Below, in pieces: positions 7,734 through 16,225 of a DNA stretch of 64,000 nt. The DNA lies in the NCBI GenBank assembly GCA_949286115.1, contig CASEBK010000003.1:1-64000 (forward strand), read 5' to 3'. Source of the DNA: an uncultured Veillonellaceae bacterium. Its GTDB lineage: Bacteria > Bacillota > Negativicutes > Veillonellales > Dialisteraceae. Each line of letters opens with the position of its first letter. The first letter of the stretch is position 1. The notes beneath the pieces were generated by a model that saw nothing but the letters and a program-made list of their open reading frames with translations, was not told the DNA's origin and made no database searches. Both the position numbers and the translations under genes were made by a program.

Positions 7734-10211
7734 TCAGCGGAGGGAGCAGTGGATGCCTTCGAGGGCTTTCACGATGTCTGCGATCCATGCATCGACTTCT
7801 TTGTCGGTCAAGGTCTTCGCGGGGTCGCGGAAGACGAGGGAGTAGGCCATGCTCTTGTACCCTGCCGGGACCTGTTCGCCCTGATAGAGGTCAAAGAGGC
7901 GGAGGGATTCGAGGGAGGCGCTGCCCGCATTGATGATGACTTCTTCCACCTGTTCGTTCGTGAGGTCTTCGGGCACGAGGATGGCGAGGTCGCGTTCATT
8001 TGCGGGGAAACGGGGGATCTTCTCGTAGTCTGCGCCGTCATTGTAGAATTTCGCGAGGACGGGCACGGAGAAGGTGAAGCCCCAGGTGCTCTTTTTCAGT
8101 TCGCACCGCTCGGCCACGAGAGGATGGAGCTCGCCGAAGCGGGCGATGACTTCGCCGTCTTTCACAAATTCGGCAGAGACGCCGGGATGGAAGACGGGGT
8201 ATGTGCTGCGGCGGATCTCATAGTCGCGGATGCCGAGGGCTTCGAGGACGCCTTCTACGATGCCTTTCACATCATAGAAGTCGTACCGGCGCTGGTCGTT
8301 CGGGTAGCCTGCTTCTTCGGGGCATCCGTAGAGGAGGCCGGAGACCTGCAGTTCTTCTACGGGGAGCTCGGTGAGCGGCAGCGATCTCGGATGGTAGACG
8401 ACGCCCGCTTCGAAGATGGGCACCTGCTCATTTTTCTGCGCGATATTGTATTTCAGTACGCGCATGAGGCCCTGGAAGAGGGTGGTGCGCATGTCGGGGT
8501 ATTCTTCGGAGATGGGGTTCACGATGGGGATGGCGTTGTACACTTCGTCCCCTTCGGGGTAGTTCAGGTCGGAGAGGGACTTCTTGTCCATAAAGCTGTA
8601 GGTCTCCACTTCGGAGAGCCCTTCGTCGATGAGGGCCGCCTGCATGGCCATGACCACTTCTTTTTCCCGGGACATGGTGCCCTGGGCGATGGCGCTCCAC
8701 GGCGTGGTGATCGGGATGTTTGCGAAGCCGTACACGCGGGCCACTTCTTCGGCGAGGTCGGGCATGCCTTCGAGGTCGAGGCGGAAGTCCGGCACGGTGA
8801 CGGTGAGACGCCCTTCTTCTTCTTTCACGTCGAAGTGGAGGCGCGTCAGGATGCCGGTCATTTCTTCCGCGGAGAGATGGAGGCCGATGTAGCCGTTGAT
8901 GGCAGCGACGGTGGTCTCGATGACCTGCGGGGGCTTCGGGTCCGGCCAGCAGTCGAGCATGCCGGAAGCGACGGTGCACGCCCCTTCTTCCTGCAGGATC
9001 TGGGCGATGCGGTCGATGGCCTGGGAGGACCGGACGGGGTTCACGCCCTTTTCATAGCGGCCGGACGCTTCGGAGCGAAGGCCCAGACGGCGGCTGGTGC
9101 GGCGGATGGAGGCACGGTCGAAGACGGCTGCTTCGAGGAAGACGTTTTTCGTCTCGTCGGTGACTTCGGAGTCGAGGCCGCCCATGACGCCGGCGACGCA
9201 CACGGGGGTATTCTCCGCGTCGCAGATGACGAGGTCGGAAGCGGAGAGGATGCGGTCTTTGCCGTCCAGCGTGGTGAAGGGCTCCCCTTCTTCGGCGCGG
9301 CGGCACACGAGCTTGTGCCCTTTGATCTTGTCGTAGTCGTAGGTGTGGAGCGGCTGGCCAAATTCGAGCATGACGTAGTTCGCCGCATCAACGACGTTAT
9401 TGATGGGACGGATGCCGTTGCTGCGGAGACGGTCGCAGATCCACTCGGGGGACGGGCCGATCTTCACATTTTCCAGCAGGCGTCCGCAGAAGCGGCTGCA
9501 GTATGCCGGATCTTCGATGCCCACTTCGGCGCGGCCTTCGATGGAGGGGCCGTCTTCGACGACCTTCACTTCCGGCAGGGTGATCTTCCGCTGGAAGATG
9601 CCCCCTATTTCCTGCGCGAGGCCGATCATGCTGAAGCAGTCCGCCCGGTTCGCGGTGAGCTCAAATTCGTAGATGATGTCGTCGAGACCAAAGAGAGTGG
9701 TGAAGTCCACGCCCACAGGGGTGTCCGGCGGCAGGATCATGATGCCTTCCTTATCCGCGCCGGGGAAGAGCACCGGGTCGAGGCAGAGCTCTGGGGCGGA
9801 GCACATCATACCGGCAGATTCGACGCCGCGAAGCTTCGATCTCTTGATCTTCACTTCGCCGATCTTGTAGCCGCCGGGGGCGGAGGCGTCGTGCTTGGCG
9901 GGCACGCGGGCGCCGTGGAGCGCCACGGGGACGATCTCGCCGCTCATGCCGGGGCGGATGTTCGCCGCGCCGGTGACGATCTGCACGGGAGACTCCTCTC
10001 CCACGTCGAGCTGGCACACCACGAGGTGGTCCGCGTCGGGATGTTTTTCTACGGAGAGGAGCCGCCCGGTGACGACGCCGGAAATGCCCTCTCCGGGGTA
10101 AATCACGTGTTCGACCGGGATGCCGTCATCGGTGAGCGTCTCCGCCATCGCTTCCGGATCGAGGCCGCTGATGTCTACAAGGGTATTGAGCCATTTCAAA
10201 GAAGCATTCAT
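7734..10211 (-). CDS. pheT: Phenylalanyl-tRNA synthetase beta subunit
   Basis: 825 residues, the usual size for bacterial PheT. The N-terminus (MNASLKWLNTLVDI) is typical. A tRNA-binding OB-fold follows at about residues 40-150 (VVCQLDVGEE...QIVTGAANI), then the B3/B4 editing region, the B5 domain, the catalytic-like core and a C-terminal ferredoxin-like anticodon-binding domain (FPANERDLAILVPE...). It pairs with PheS to charge tRNA-Phe in the cytoplasm. It starts 16 bp after the pheS stop behind GGGAGGGA, is co-transcribed with pheS, and so is under the same T-box. Confidence 0.97.
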   Translation of the reverse strand: MNASLKWLNTLVDISGLDPEAMAETLTDDGIPVEHVIYPGEGISGVVTGRLLSVEKHPDADHLVVCQLDVGEESPVQIVTGAANIRPGMSGEIVPVALHGARVPAKHDASAPGGYKIGEVKIKRSKLRGVESAGMMCSAPELCLDPVLFPGADKEGIMILPPDTPVGVDFTTLFGLDDIIYEFELTANRADCFSMIGLAQEIGGIFQRKITLPEVKVVEDGPSIEGRAEVGIEDPAYCSRFCGRLLENVKIGPSPEWICDRLRSNGIRPINNVVDAANYVMLEFGQPLHTYDYDKIKGHKLVCRRAEEGEPFTTLDGKDRILSASDLVICDAENTPVCVAGVMGGLDSEVTDETKNVFLEAAVFDRASIRRTSRRLGLRSEASGRYEKGVNPVRSSQAIDRIAQILQEEGACTVASGMLDCWPDPKPPQVIETTVAAINGYIGLHLSAEEMTGILTRLHFDVKEEEGRLTVTVPDFRLDLEGMPDLAEEVARVYGFANIPITTPWSAIAQGTMSREKEVVMAMQAALIDEGLSEVETYSFMDKKSLSDLNYPEGDEVYNAIPIVNPISEEYPDMRTTLFQGLMRVLKYNIAQKNEQVPIFEAGVVYHPRSLPLTELPVEELQVSGLLYGCPEEAGYPNDQRRYDFYDVKGIVEGVLEALGIRDYEIRRSTYPVFHPGVSAEFVKDGEVIARFGELHPLVAERCELKKSTWGFTFSVPVLAKFYNDGADYEKIPRFPANERDLAILVPEDLTNEQVEEVIINAGSASLESLRLFDLYQGEQVPAGYKSMAYSLVFRDPAKTLTDKEVDAWIADIVKALEGIHCSLR

Positions 10212-10227
10212 CTATAGTCCCTCCCGA

Positions 10228-11439
10228 TCAAAACTGTTTCAGGAATCTCATGTCGTTCTCATAGAAGAGACGGAGATCGTCGATGCCGTAGAGCAGCATA
10301 GCGATGCGCTCCACGCCCATGCCGAAGGCGAAGCCGCTCACTTTCGCGGGATCGTAGCCGTTCAGGGTGAGAACGTTCGGATGGACCATGCCGGCCCCCA
10401 ATATCTCCAGCCACTCGTCGGCATTCGTCTCGCCGTGCATGCGGGAAGCAAAGGAGATATCCACTTCGGCGGAAGGTTCCGTGAAGGGGAAATAGCTCGA
10501 GCGGAAGCGGATCTTCGTATCGGAGCCGAAGATCTCCTTCAGGAAGATCTCCAGCGTCCCCTTGAGGTCGGAGAACTTGATGCCCTTATCGACGACGAGC
10601 CCTTCCACCTGATGGAAGACCGGGGAATGGGTGGCGTCGTTGTCCCAGCGGAAGACCTTGCCCGGCGCGATGATGCGGATGGGCGAATTGGGTTCGTGAG
10701 ACTGGAGGGTACGCGCCTGCACCGGCGAGGTGTGGGTGCGGAGCAGGAAGTTCATGTTTTCCGTGAGGTAGAAGGAGTCCTGCATATCCCGGGCGGGATG
10801 GTCCTTCGGGAGGTTCAGGCAGTAGAAATTGTAGTAGTCTTCTTCGATCTCCGGTCCTTCCGCCACGGAGTAGCCCATGTTCATGAAGGTCTTCATGATG
10901 AGGTGCAGCGCTTTATTGAGCGGATGGATGTGGCCGGTCTGATGACGGCGCGCGGGAAGCGTGATATCGATGCGCTCTTCGCGGATGCGCCGGGCGAGAT
11001 GCTCTGCTTTGAACTGGGCCCGCTTCTCCGCTTCGACGGATTCGATCGTCTCGCGGACGGTGTTCGCCAGAGCGCCCATGACGGGGCGGTCTTCCGCGGT
11101 GAGGTCCTTCATGCCGCGGAGGATCGCGGTGAGGCGGCCTTTCTTGCCGAGATAGGCCACGCGCGCGTCCTGCAGCGCCTTCTCATCGGCGGCGGAGAGC
11201 GCCGCTTTCGCCTCTTCTTCCAGGCCCGCCAGGTCTTCTTTCATGAGCCCTGCGATGGCTTCGGAGAGCGCTTTCTCCGTCTCCGCCATGAGGGGCCGCT
11301 CGTCTTTGCCGAGCTTTTTGACCGCGCCGAGGACGGCGGCGATCTTCTCACCGAGCTCCCGTGCGGACCCGGTCTTTCTGTCTTTCGCCGCAGCGAGGAC
11401 CTCGCGGGCCTGCTGCTGCAATGTGTCCAAACTTTCCAT
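10228..11439 (-). CDS. pheS: Phenylalanyl-tRNA synthetase alpha subunit with long N-terminus
   Basis: 403 residues, against about 340 for typical bacterial PheS. The catalytic core is intact: [46 protein letters not shown] and [13 protein letters not shown] cover the class II motifs. The usual N-terminal coiled coil ([19 protein letters not shown]..., about residues 70-135) is preceded by about 65 extra residues that look like a diverged copy of it. The ATG at 11439 has a strong AGGAGG 8 nt upstream. An internal ATG at residue 66 would give the normal length but has only a weak ribosome site, so I keep the long start. The Cys-rich insert of some PheS proteins is absent. Confidence 0.95.
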   Translation of the reverse strand: MESLDTLQQQAREVLAAAKDRKTGSARELGEKIAAVLGAVKKLGKDERPLMAETEKALSEAIAGLMKEDLAGLEEEAKAALSAADEKALQDARVAYLGKKGRLTAILRGMKDLTAEDRPVMGALANTVRETIESVEAEKRAQFKAEHLARRIREERIDITLPARRHQTGHIHPLNKALHLIMKTFMNMGYSVAEGPEIEEDYYNFYCLNLPKDHPARDMQDSFYLTENMNFLLRTHTSPVQARTLQSHEPNSPIRIIAPGKVFRWDNDATHSPVFHQVEGLVVDKGIKFSDLKGTLEIFLKEIFGSDTKIRFRSSYFPFTEPSAEVDISFASRMHGETNADEWLEILGAGMVHPNVLTLNGYDPAKVSGFAFGMGVERIAMLLYGIDDLRLFYENDMRFLKQF

Positions 11440-11496
11440 CCGGAATGCCTCCTAAAAAAATAAGGGAATGGAGCGAATCGCTCCTTTTTGTGAAAT

Positions 11497-11709
11497 AAAA
11501 AATCCGCCCCATAAAGGGGCGGAAATATTTCCGCGGTACCACCCTGATTTAGTACTCGTCGGTCTGTAACGGGACCCGGCCGCCTGCCCTACTCCATTCA
11601 GGCAGGAACTCCGAAGCGAACGCGAACTCCTGCGCCTGCCGGCTCGCACCATGCGCCGGCTCTCTGGAAGGCGGAAGGGAGATCTCCTCTTCATCCTCGT
11701 TCTGTATGT
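11497..11709 (-). ncRNA. T-box leader (riboswitch) controlling pheST
   Basis: The minus strand carries the invariant T-box sequence AGGGTGGTACCGCG (11545-11532). Upstream are a GATGAAGAGGAGA segment, an AGAGAG bulge and a GGTGCGAGCCGGC distal-loop region. Downstream is a terminator hairpin TCCGCCCC-TTTAT-GGGGCGGA followed by six T (11523-11497). TTC (Phe) triplets lie where the specifier loop should be, in GGAGTTCCTG and in nearby TTC triplets; I cannot say which is read. Known function: uncharged tRNA-Phe binds and favours antitermination, raising pheST expression. A second short palindrome, GGAGCGAATCGCTCC (11470-11484), lies between this terminator and pheS. Confidence 0.93.
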
Positions 11710-11714
11710 GTGAC

Positions 11715-11744
11715 ATTATACCACCGGCCGCGCGGGGAAATCAA
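11715..11744 (-). promoter_or_regulatory. Promoter of the T-box/pheST transcript
   Basis: TTGATT (11744-11739) is 18 bp from TATAAT (11720-11715) on the minus strand, immediately before the T-box leader. The -35 box overlaps the stop codon of the acyl-CoA dehydrogenase gene. Confidence 0.75.
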
Positions 11745-12877
11745 TAGACGGCGGCGTTTGCGATGACCAGGCGCTGCACCTGGTTCGTGCCTTCATAGAT
11801 CTGCATGACCTTCGCGTCGCGCATGTATTTCTCATTCGGGTTCTCCCGGGAGTAGCCATTGCCGCCCATGACCTGCACGGCTTTTGTGGTGACTTCCATC
11901 GCCACATCGGAGGCGTAGCACTTCGCCATGGCGGAGAATTTGGAAGCGTCTTTGCTGCCCTGATCGTGGAGCCAGCAGGCTTTGTGCACGAGAGCGCGGG
12001 CCGCTTCGGTCTTCATGACCATGTCGGCCATCATCTCCTGAACCATTTCGAAGGTGGAGATCTTCACGCCGAACTGCTTTCTCTGGTGCGCGTAGTGGAT
12101 GGCCGATTCGAGCGCCGCCTGCGCGATGCCCACAGAGACCGCGCCGACGATGGGACGGGAGGTCTCGAGGGTCTGCATGGCGAGGCGGAATCCCATGCCT
12201 TCTCTGCCGATGCGGCAGGACTCGGGAATGAAGCAGTCGTCGAAGAGGAGCTCCGACGTGGCAGAGGCGCGGATGCCCATCTTGTCTTCTTCCTTGCCCA
12301 CAGAGAAGCCCGGGGTCTTCGTGTCTACCATGAATACGGTGAGACCGCGCACGCCGCCGCCCTCGCGGGTATTGGCGAAGAGGGTGACTTTATCGGCGAT
12401 GGGGCCGTTCGTGATGAAGCACTTCGTGCCGTTCAGCACATAGCCGCCGTCCACTTTCTTCGCGCGGCAAGATACGGCGCCCGCATCGGACCCGGCGGAG
12501 GGCTCGGTGAGCGCGAAGGCCGCCATGCCGCCATTCAAGAGGCATTCGCAGAATTCTTTCTTCTGCGCGTCGCTGCCGCCGATGAGCACCGGATAGGACG
12601 CGAGAGCGTTCGCCGCGCAGATGGTGGCCACGCCGGCGCAGCCGCGGCCGAGCTCCTCGGCGATGACGGCGGACGTGAGGAGGTCGAGCCCCGCTCCGCC
12701 GTATTCCTTCGGCACGGAGAGGGACGTCATGCCGGACGACTTCAGGATGTCCAGAAGCGTCTCGTCCATGACGCCGGATTTATCAATATCGAGGGCGCGG
12801 GGCGCGATCTCTTTCTCCGCGATCTCCCGGGCCAGTGCTACCAGTTCTTTCTGTTTCGGATCGAAATTATAATCCAT
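11741..12877 (-). CDS. Acyl-CoA dehydrogenase (short-chain/butyryl-CoA type)
   Basis: 378 residues, the normal family length. Three domains are visible: an N-terminal helical domain (MDYNFDPKQKELVALAREIA), the FAD-binding beta domain (FALTEPSAGSDAGA, TKCFITNGPIADKVT), and the C-terminal helical domain with QRKQFGVKI and QVMGGNGY. The catalytic base is the Glu of MQIYEGTNQ (about residue 362), in the position used by short-chain enzymes. It oxidises acyl-CoA to enoyl-CoA, or works in reverse with electron-transfer flavoprotein. No etfAB or other fatty-acid gene is adjacent, so the substrate is inferred. Two ATGs occur in tandem; the second (12877) is better spaced from GGAGG. Confidence 0.92.
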   Translation of the reverse strand: MDYNFDPKQKELVALAREIAEKEIAPRALDIDKSGVMDETLLDILKSSGMTSLSVPKEYGGAGLDLLTSAVIAEELGRGCAGVATICAANALASYPVLIGGSDAQKKEFCECLLNGGMAAFALTEPSAGSDAGAVSCRAKKVDGGYVLNGTKCFITNGPIADKVTLFANTREGGGVRGLTVFMVDTKTPGFSVGKEEDKMGIRASATSELLFDDCFIPESCRIGREGMGFRLAMQTLETSRPIVGAVSVGIAQAALESAIHYAHQRKQFGVKISTFEMVQEMMADMVMKTEAARALVHKACWLHDQGSKDASKFSAMAKCYASDVAMEVTTKAVQVMGGNGYSRENPNEKYMRDAKVMQIYEGTNQVQRLVIANAAVY

Positions 12878-13018
12878 CATGTTCCTCCGTATCGACGACT
12901 TGTCCGAATGGGCGCTGCCGGACGGATGCGGCGAGCGCCTTTTATTTCATAAGTTTTATTTTACAATATCTTTCCCGTTTCTTCCAGTCTCTCCCCCATT
13001 TCTTCCCTCCTCTCTACG

Positions 13019-13055
13019 AAAAAAGACCGCCTCTTCCAGAGAAGAAGCGGCGGCC
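13019..13055 (-). terminator. Intrinsic terminator after the MacAB-type operon
   Basis: An imperfect GC-rich hairpin (about CCGCCGCTTCTTC with GAAGAGGCGG) followed by six T on the minus strand, 3 bp after the permease stop. Confidence 0.75.
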
Positions 13056-13057
13056 TG

Positions 13058-14272
13058 TCATTCGTAGTGCAGCGCGTCGATGGGATTGAGCCGGGCAGCC
13101 TTCTGCGCCGGATAGAGGCCAAAGACGAGGCCGATGACGACGGAGAAGAGGAAGGAGCCCATGACGGGCCCGGCGGTGACGACGGTGGTCATGTCGATGA
13201 GCTGCGGCAGGAGCATGGAGATGACCACGCCGATGACGACGCCTGCGAGACCGCCGGCAATGCTGATGGTGACGGCTTCGATGAGAAACTGCATGATGAT
13301 CATGTGATACGTCGCGCCAAGGGCTTTGCGGATGCCGATCTCCTTCGTGCGCTCAGTGACGGAGACGAGCATGATGTTCATGATGCCGATGCCGCCGACG
13401 ATGAGGGAAATGGCGGCGATGCTCCCCAGGAAGAGGGTGAGCGCCTCGGTGGTGGACTCCATGGTCTCCAGAATGTCCTGTGAATTGCTGATGGAGAAGT
13501 CGTTCTCCTCACCGGCGGCGATGCGGTGGCGCGTGCGGAGGAGGTTCGTGATGTCTGTCTCCGCCTGGGACATGACGTCCGCCGAGGTCGTGGTGAGGGA
13601 AATGGAATTGACGTAGGTGATACCCATCATCCGTTCCTGCACGGTAGTGAAGGGACAGAGGATGCGGTCGTCCTGATCCTGGAAGGAGTAGCCCTTCTCT
13701 TCGAGGACGCCGATGACGGTGAAGGGATCGTTATTGATGCGGAGCTTCCGGCCGAGGGGATTCTCCTCGCCGAAGAGGTTCGCAGCGATGGTCTTGCCGA
13801 TGACGGCGACACGTTCGCGCCCTTCAAATTCCTGATTCGTCCAGTAGCGGCCCTCCGAGACGCCGAGGCTCGCCACGTTCTGGTAGTCCGCATTCACGCC
13901 ATAGACCTGAGTGGTCCAGTTCTTGTTGCCGGAGACGACTACGTAGCTGGAGCGCACCATGGGCGAGCTCGCCGCGATGTTCGGCAGGTTCCGCACGGCC
14001 AGATAATCTTTGTACGTGAGGGTCTCCATGGAGCCCGCCGCTGGACGCACGCCGGGCTTGCGGCTCGTGCCGGGCGAGACGGTCAAAAGGTTCGAGCCGA
14101 GGCTCGAAATGTTCGACTCGATATCTTGGCGCACGCCGTAGCCGATGGACATCAGGGCGATGACGGCGGCGACGCCGATGATGATGCCCAGCATGGTGAG
14201 GAGAGAACGGAGCTTGCTCGACAGGATGGACTCCCACGCCATGAGGATGCTTTCGATATAGATATTCGTCAT
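13058..14272 (-). CDS. MacB-type ABC transporter permease
   Basis: 404 residues from the ATG at 14272, which overlaps the ATPase stop in an ATGA and so is chosen by translational coupling. The N-terminal segment (ESILSSKLRSLLTMLGIIIGVAAVIAL) is a transmembrane helix, followed by a MacB-like periplasmic core (about residues 45-270) and a C-terminal FtsX-type domain with three helices (SLIVGGIGIMNIMLVSVTER, then two more). The fold is that of the mechanotransmission permeases of MacAB and lipoprotein- or peptide-export systems. The ATP-binding subunit is a separate gene here, unlike E. coli MacB. The substrate is unknown; antimicrobial, peptide or haem-type cargo are all possible. Confidence 0.9.
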   Translation of the reverse strand: MTNIYIESILMAWESILSSKLRSLLTMLGIIIGVAAVIALMSIGYGVRQDIESNISSLGSNLLTVSPGTSRKPGVRPAAGSMETLTYKDYLAVRNLPNIAASSPMVRSSYVVVSGNKNWTTQVYGVNADYQNVASLGVSEGRYWTNQEFEGRERVAVIGKTIAANLFGEENPLGRKLRINNDPFTVIGVLEEKGYSFQDQDDRILCPFTTVQERMMGITYVNSISLTTTSADVMSQAETDITNLLRTRHRIAAGEENDFSISNSQDILETMESTTEALTLFLGSIAAISLIVGGIGIMNIMLVSVTERTKEIGIRKALGATYHMIIMQFLIEAVTISIAGGLAGVVIGVVISMLLPQLIDMTTVVTAGPVMGSFLFSVVIGLVFGLYPAQKAARLNPIDALHYE

Positions 14273-14982
14273 GTGACCGGCCCCCTCACGTCTTTGCTGA
14301 TACACCCGTCGGAAAGAATGACGTGGCGCGTGGCGTACCCGGCCACGTCGAGCTCGTGGGTGACGAGGATGATGGTCTTGCCCTCCTGATAGAGCTCGGA
14401 AAAGATCTCCATCACGTCCTTCGTGGCTTTGCTGTCCAGATTGCCCGTAGGCTCGTCGGCCATGATGATGGCGGGATCGTTCACGAGCGCCCGGGCGATG
14501 GCCACGCGCTGGCGCTGCCCGCCGGAGAGCTCATTCGGCATGTGATCCACCCGGTCCCCCAGCCCGAGATGCGTCAGGATCTCCACGGCGCGCTTCCGAC
14601 GCTCGCTCTTGAAGACGTTCCCGTAGATCATGGGGAGGATGACGTTGTCCGCCGCGGAAAGGCGCGGCAGGAGATTGAACGACTGGAAAACGAAGCCGAT
14701 CTCCCGGTTTCTCGTATAAGCGAGCTCATCATCGGAGAGGTTCGCCACTTCGCGCCCGTTGAGCTTATACGAACCTTTCGTGGGCCTGTCCAAGCAGCCC
14801 AGAATATTCATGAGCGTGGATTTCCCGGAGCCGGAGGGCCCCATGATGGAGACGAACTCCCCTTTTGCGACGACGAGATTGATATCCGTCAGGACGGGCA
14901 CTTCCTGATGACGGCCGATGTAGTAGCTCTTCCCGATATGGGTCAGCTCGATGACCACATCGGAAGCCTTTTCGGGGCTCAT
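14269..14982 (-). CDS. MacB/LolD-type ABC transporter ATP-binding protein
   Basis: 237 residues with Walker A (GPSGSGKST), Q-loop region ([18 protein letters not shown]), signature ([15 protein letters not shown]), Walker B ([13 protein letters not shown]) and H-loop ([11 protein letters not shown]). It energises the permease encoded immediately downstream (4-bp overlap). It starts 2 bp after the adaptor gene stop, so the three genes form one operon read adaptor, ATPase, permease. Confidence 0.95.
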   Translation of the reverse strand: MSPEKASDVVIELTHIGKSYYIGRHQEVPVLTDINLVVAKGEFVSIMGPSGSGKSTLMNILGCLDRPTKGSYKLNGREVANLSDDELAYTRNREIGFVFQSFNLLPRLSAADNVILPMIYGNVFKSERRKRAVEILTHLGLGDRVDHMPNELSGGQRQRVAIARALVNDPAIIMADEPTGNLDSKATKDVMEIFSELYQEGKTIILVTHELDVAGYATRHVILSDGCISKDVRGPVT

Positions 14983-14984
14983 GA

Positions 14985-16082
14985 TCAGAACCTCGGTCCC
15001 GGTCCGCGCTTATTGTCTTTCGCGGACACGGCGGCTTTTTCCTGCGAGACGGTGCCGGAGATGACGATCTCATCGCCTGCGGAAAGGCCGGAGAGCACTT
15101 CCGCCTGCGTGTTCGATGTGATGCCCGTCTCGATGTAGGCTTTCTCCACGCCAGCGCCGGACTTGCGGTATACGTAGGAGCCGGTGGTGTCACTCCGCAC
15201 GGCGGTGATGGGGATGAGGAGCGCGTCCTTATCTACGCGCCCGAGGATCTCCGCCCGGGCCGTCATGGACGGATAGAGGCCGTCCAGCTCGTCGCTGTTG
15301 ATGAGGACGTACACGGTGTAATAGATGACGGACGAAGACGACGAAGATGCCGTGCCCGACGTGGAGGAGTGCTCCTTCTTGGAGATATTCTCCACTTTGC
15401 CGTGGAAGGTGCGGTTCGGATAGGCGTCCACGGTGAAGGTCACGTCCTGCCCGATCTTCACTTCACCGATATCGGTCTCGTCCACGAGGAGCTCGATCTG
15501 CATGGACGAGAGATCCGCCACGGTAGCGATGATCATCTGGCTGGAGAGGCCCTGCGAAACGGTGGAGCCTTCCTTCATGGGCTCGCCGATGACAGTGCCG
15601 TCCATCGGGGAGAGAACGATGGTGTCGTTCACGTCCGCTTCGGCCTTGTCATAGGCGGCCTGACTGTTCAGATATTCCAGACGAGCATCGTCCATGTCCT
15701 GATAGGACACCGCGCCCTGCCGGTAGAGGCGGCGCATACGGAAATAATAGGACTCTTTATTGGCCAGCGTATTCTTCGCCTGCTGCAGGGTGGACTGGGC
15801 GGCTTTCGACTCGATGATGGCGATCTGCTGCCCTTTCGTGACCTGCTCATTCTGCGAGACCAACATCTGTTGGAGCGTGCCGGACACGGTGGCAGAGAGA
15901 TCGACGCTCTCCACCGGTTCGATGGTGCCGGTGGCGTCGATGGAAACGGAGATATCTCCCTTCGTCACTTCGCCCAGCGTGTACGCCGCCTTCGTTTCCG
16001 TCTGCGACGCAGAATACCAGTAACCGCCCCCGCCTGCAGCGACCGCCGCTGCCAGCGCCAGAGCGAGCCATTTTTTTTGCAT
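14985..16082 (-). CDS. MacA-type periplasmic adaptor (HlyD/RND membrane-fusion family)
   Basis: 365 residues. An N-terminal membrane anchor (LALALAAAVAAGGGGYWYS) precedes a lipoyl-like half-motif (GTIEPVESVDLSATVSGTLQQM), an alpha-hairpin (about residues 90-150), the second lipoyl half (VLSPMDGTVIGEPMKEGSTV), then beta-barrel and membrane-proximal domains. A Ser-rich linker (TSGTASSSSSSV) lies near residue 245. The adaptor should connect the ABC permease to an outer-membrane TolC-like channel. None is encoded in this operon; the tolC gene at 36.3-37.8 kb is a candidate partner. Confidence 0.92.
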   Translation of the reverse strand: MQKKWLALALAAAVAAGGGGYWYSASQTETKAAYTLGEVTKGDISVSIDATGTIEPVESVDLSATVSGTLQQMLVSQNEQVTKGQQIAIIESKAAQSTLQQAKNTLANKESYYFRMRRLYRQGAVSYQDMDDARLEYLNSQAAYDKAEADVNDTIVLSPMDGTVIGEPMKEGSTVSQGLSSQMIIATVADLSSMQIELLVDETDIGEVKIGQDVTFTVDAYPNRTFHGKVENISKKEHSSTSGTASSSSSSVIYYTVYVLINSDELDGLYPSMTARAEILGRVDKDALLIPITAVRSDTTGSYVYRKSGAGVEKAYIETGITSNTQAEVLSGLSAGDEIVISGTVSQEKAAVSAKDNKRGPGPRF

Positions 16083-16124
16083 GGAGATCCCCTCCTTTAT
16101 CCCATTTTGTTATGCTTTATTTTT

Positions 16125-16152
16125 ATTATAGCGGATTCTTTCTGTCATGTAA
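16125..16152 (-). promoter_or_regulatory. Promoter of the MacAB-type operon
   Basis: TTACAT (16152-16147) and TATAAT (16130-16125) are spaced 16 bp apart on the minus strand, about 45 bp upstream of the adaptor start. Confidence 0.6.
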
Positions 16153-16195
16153 CCCTTATTTCTAAGCTTTTTCGAAACGGTAACATTCATAGCGC

Positions 16196-16218
16196 AAAAA
16201 ACTGCGGTCTCCCGCAGT
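16196..16218 (-). terminator. Intrinsic terminator after phosphoglucomutase
   Basis: The perfect hairpin CTGCGG-GAGA-CCGCAG is followed by six T on the minus strand, 8 bp beyond the stop codon. Confidence 0.9.
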
Positions 16219-16225
16219 CTTTCCC

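Noticed and set aside
7518..10217. Plus-strand open frame of about 900 codons opposite pheT
   Set aside because: Antisense of pheT in GC-rich DNA; low-complexity, His/Asp/Gly/Val-rich product.
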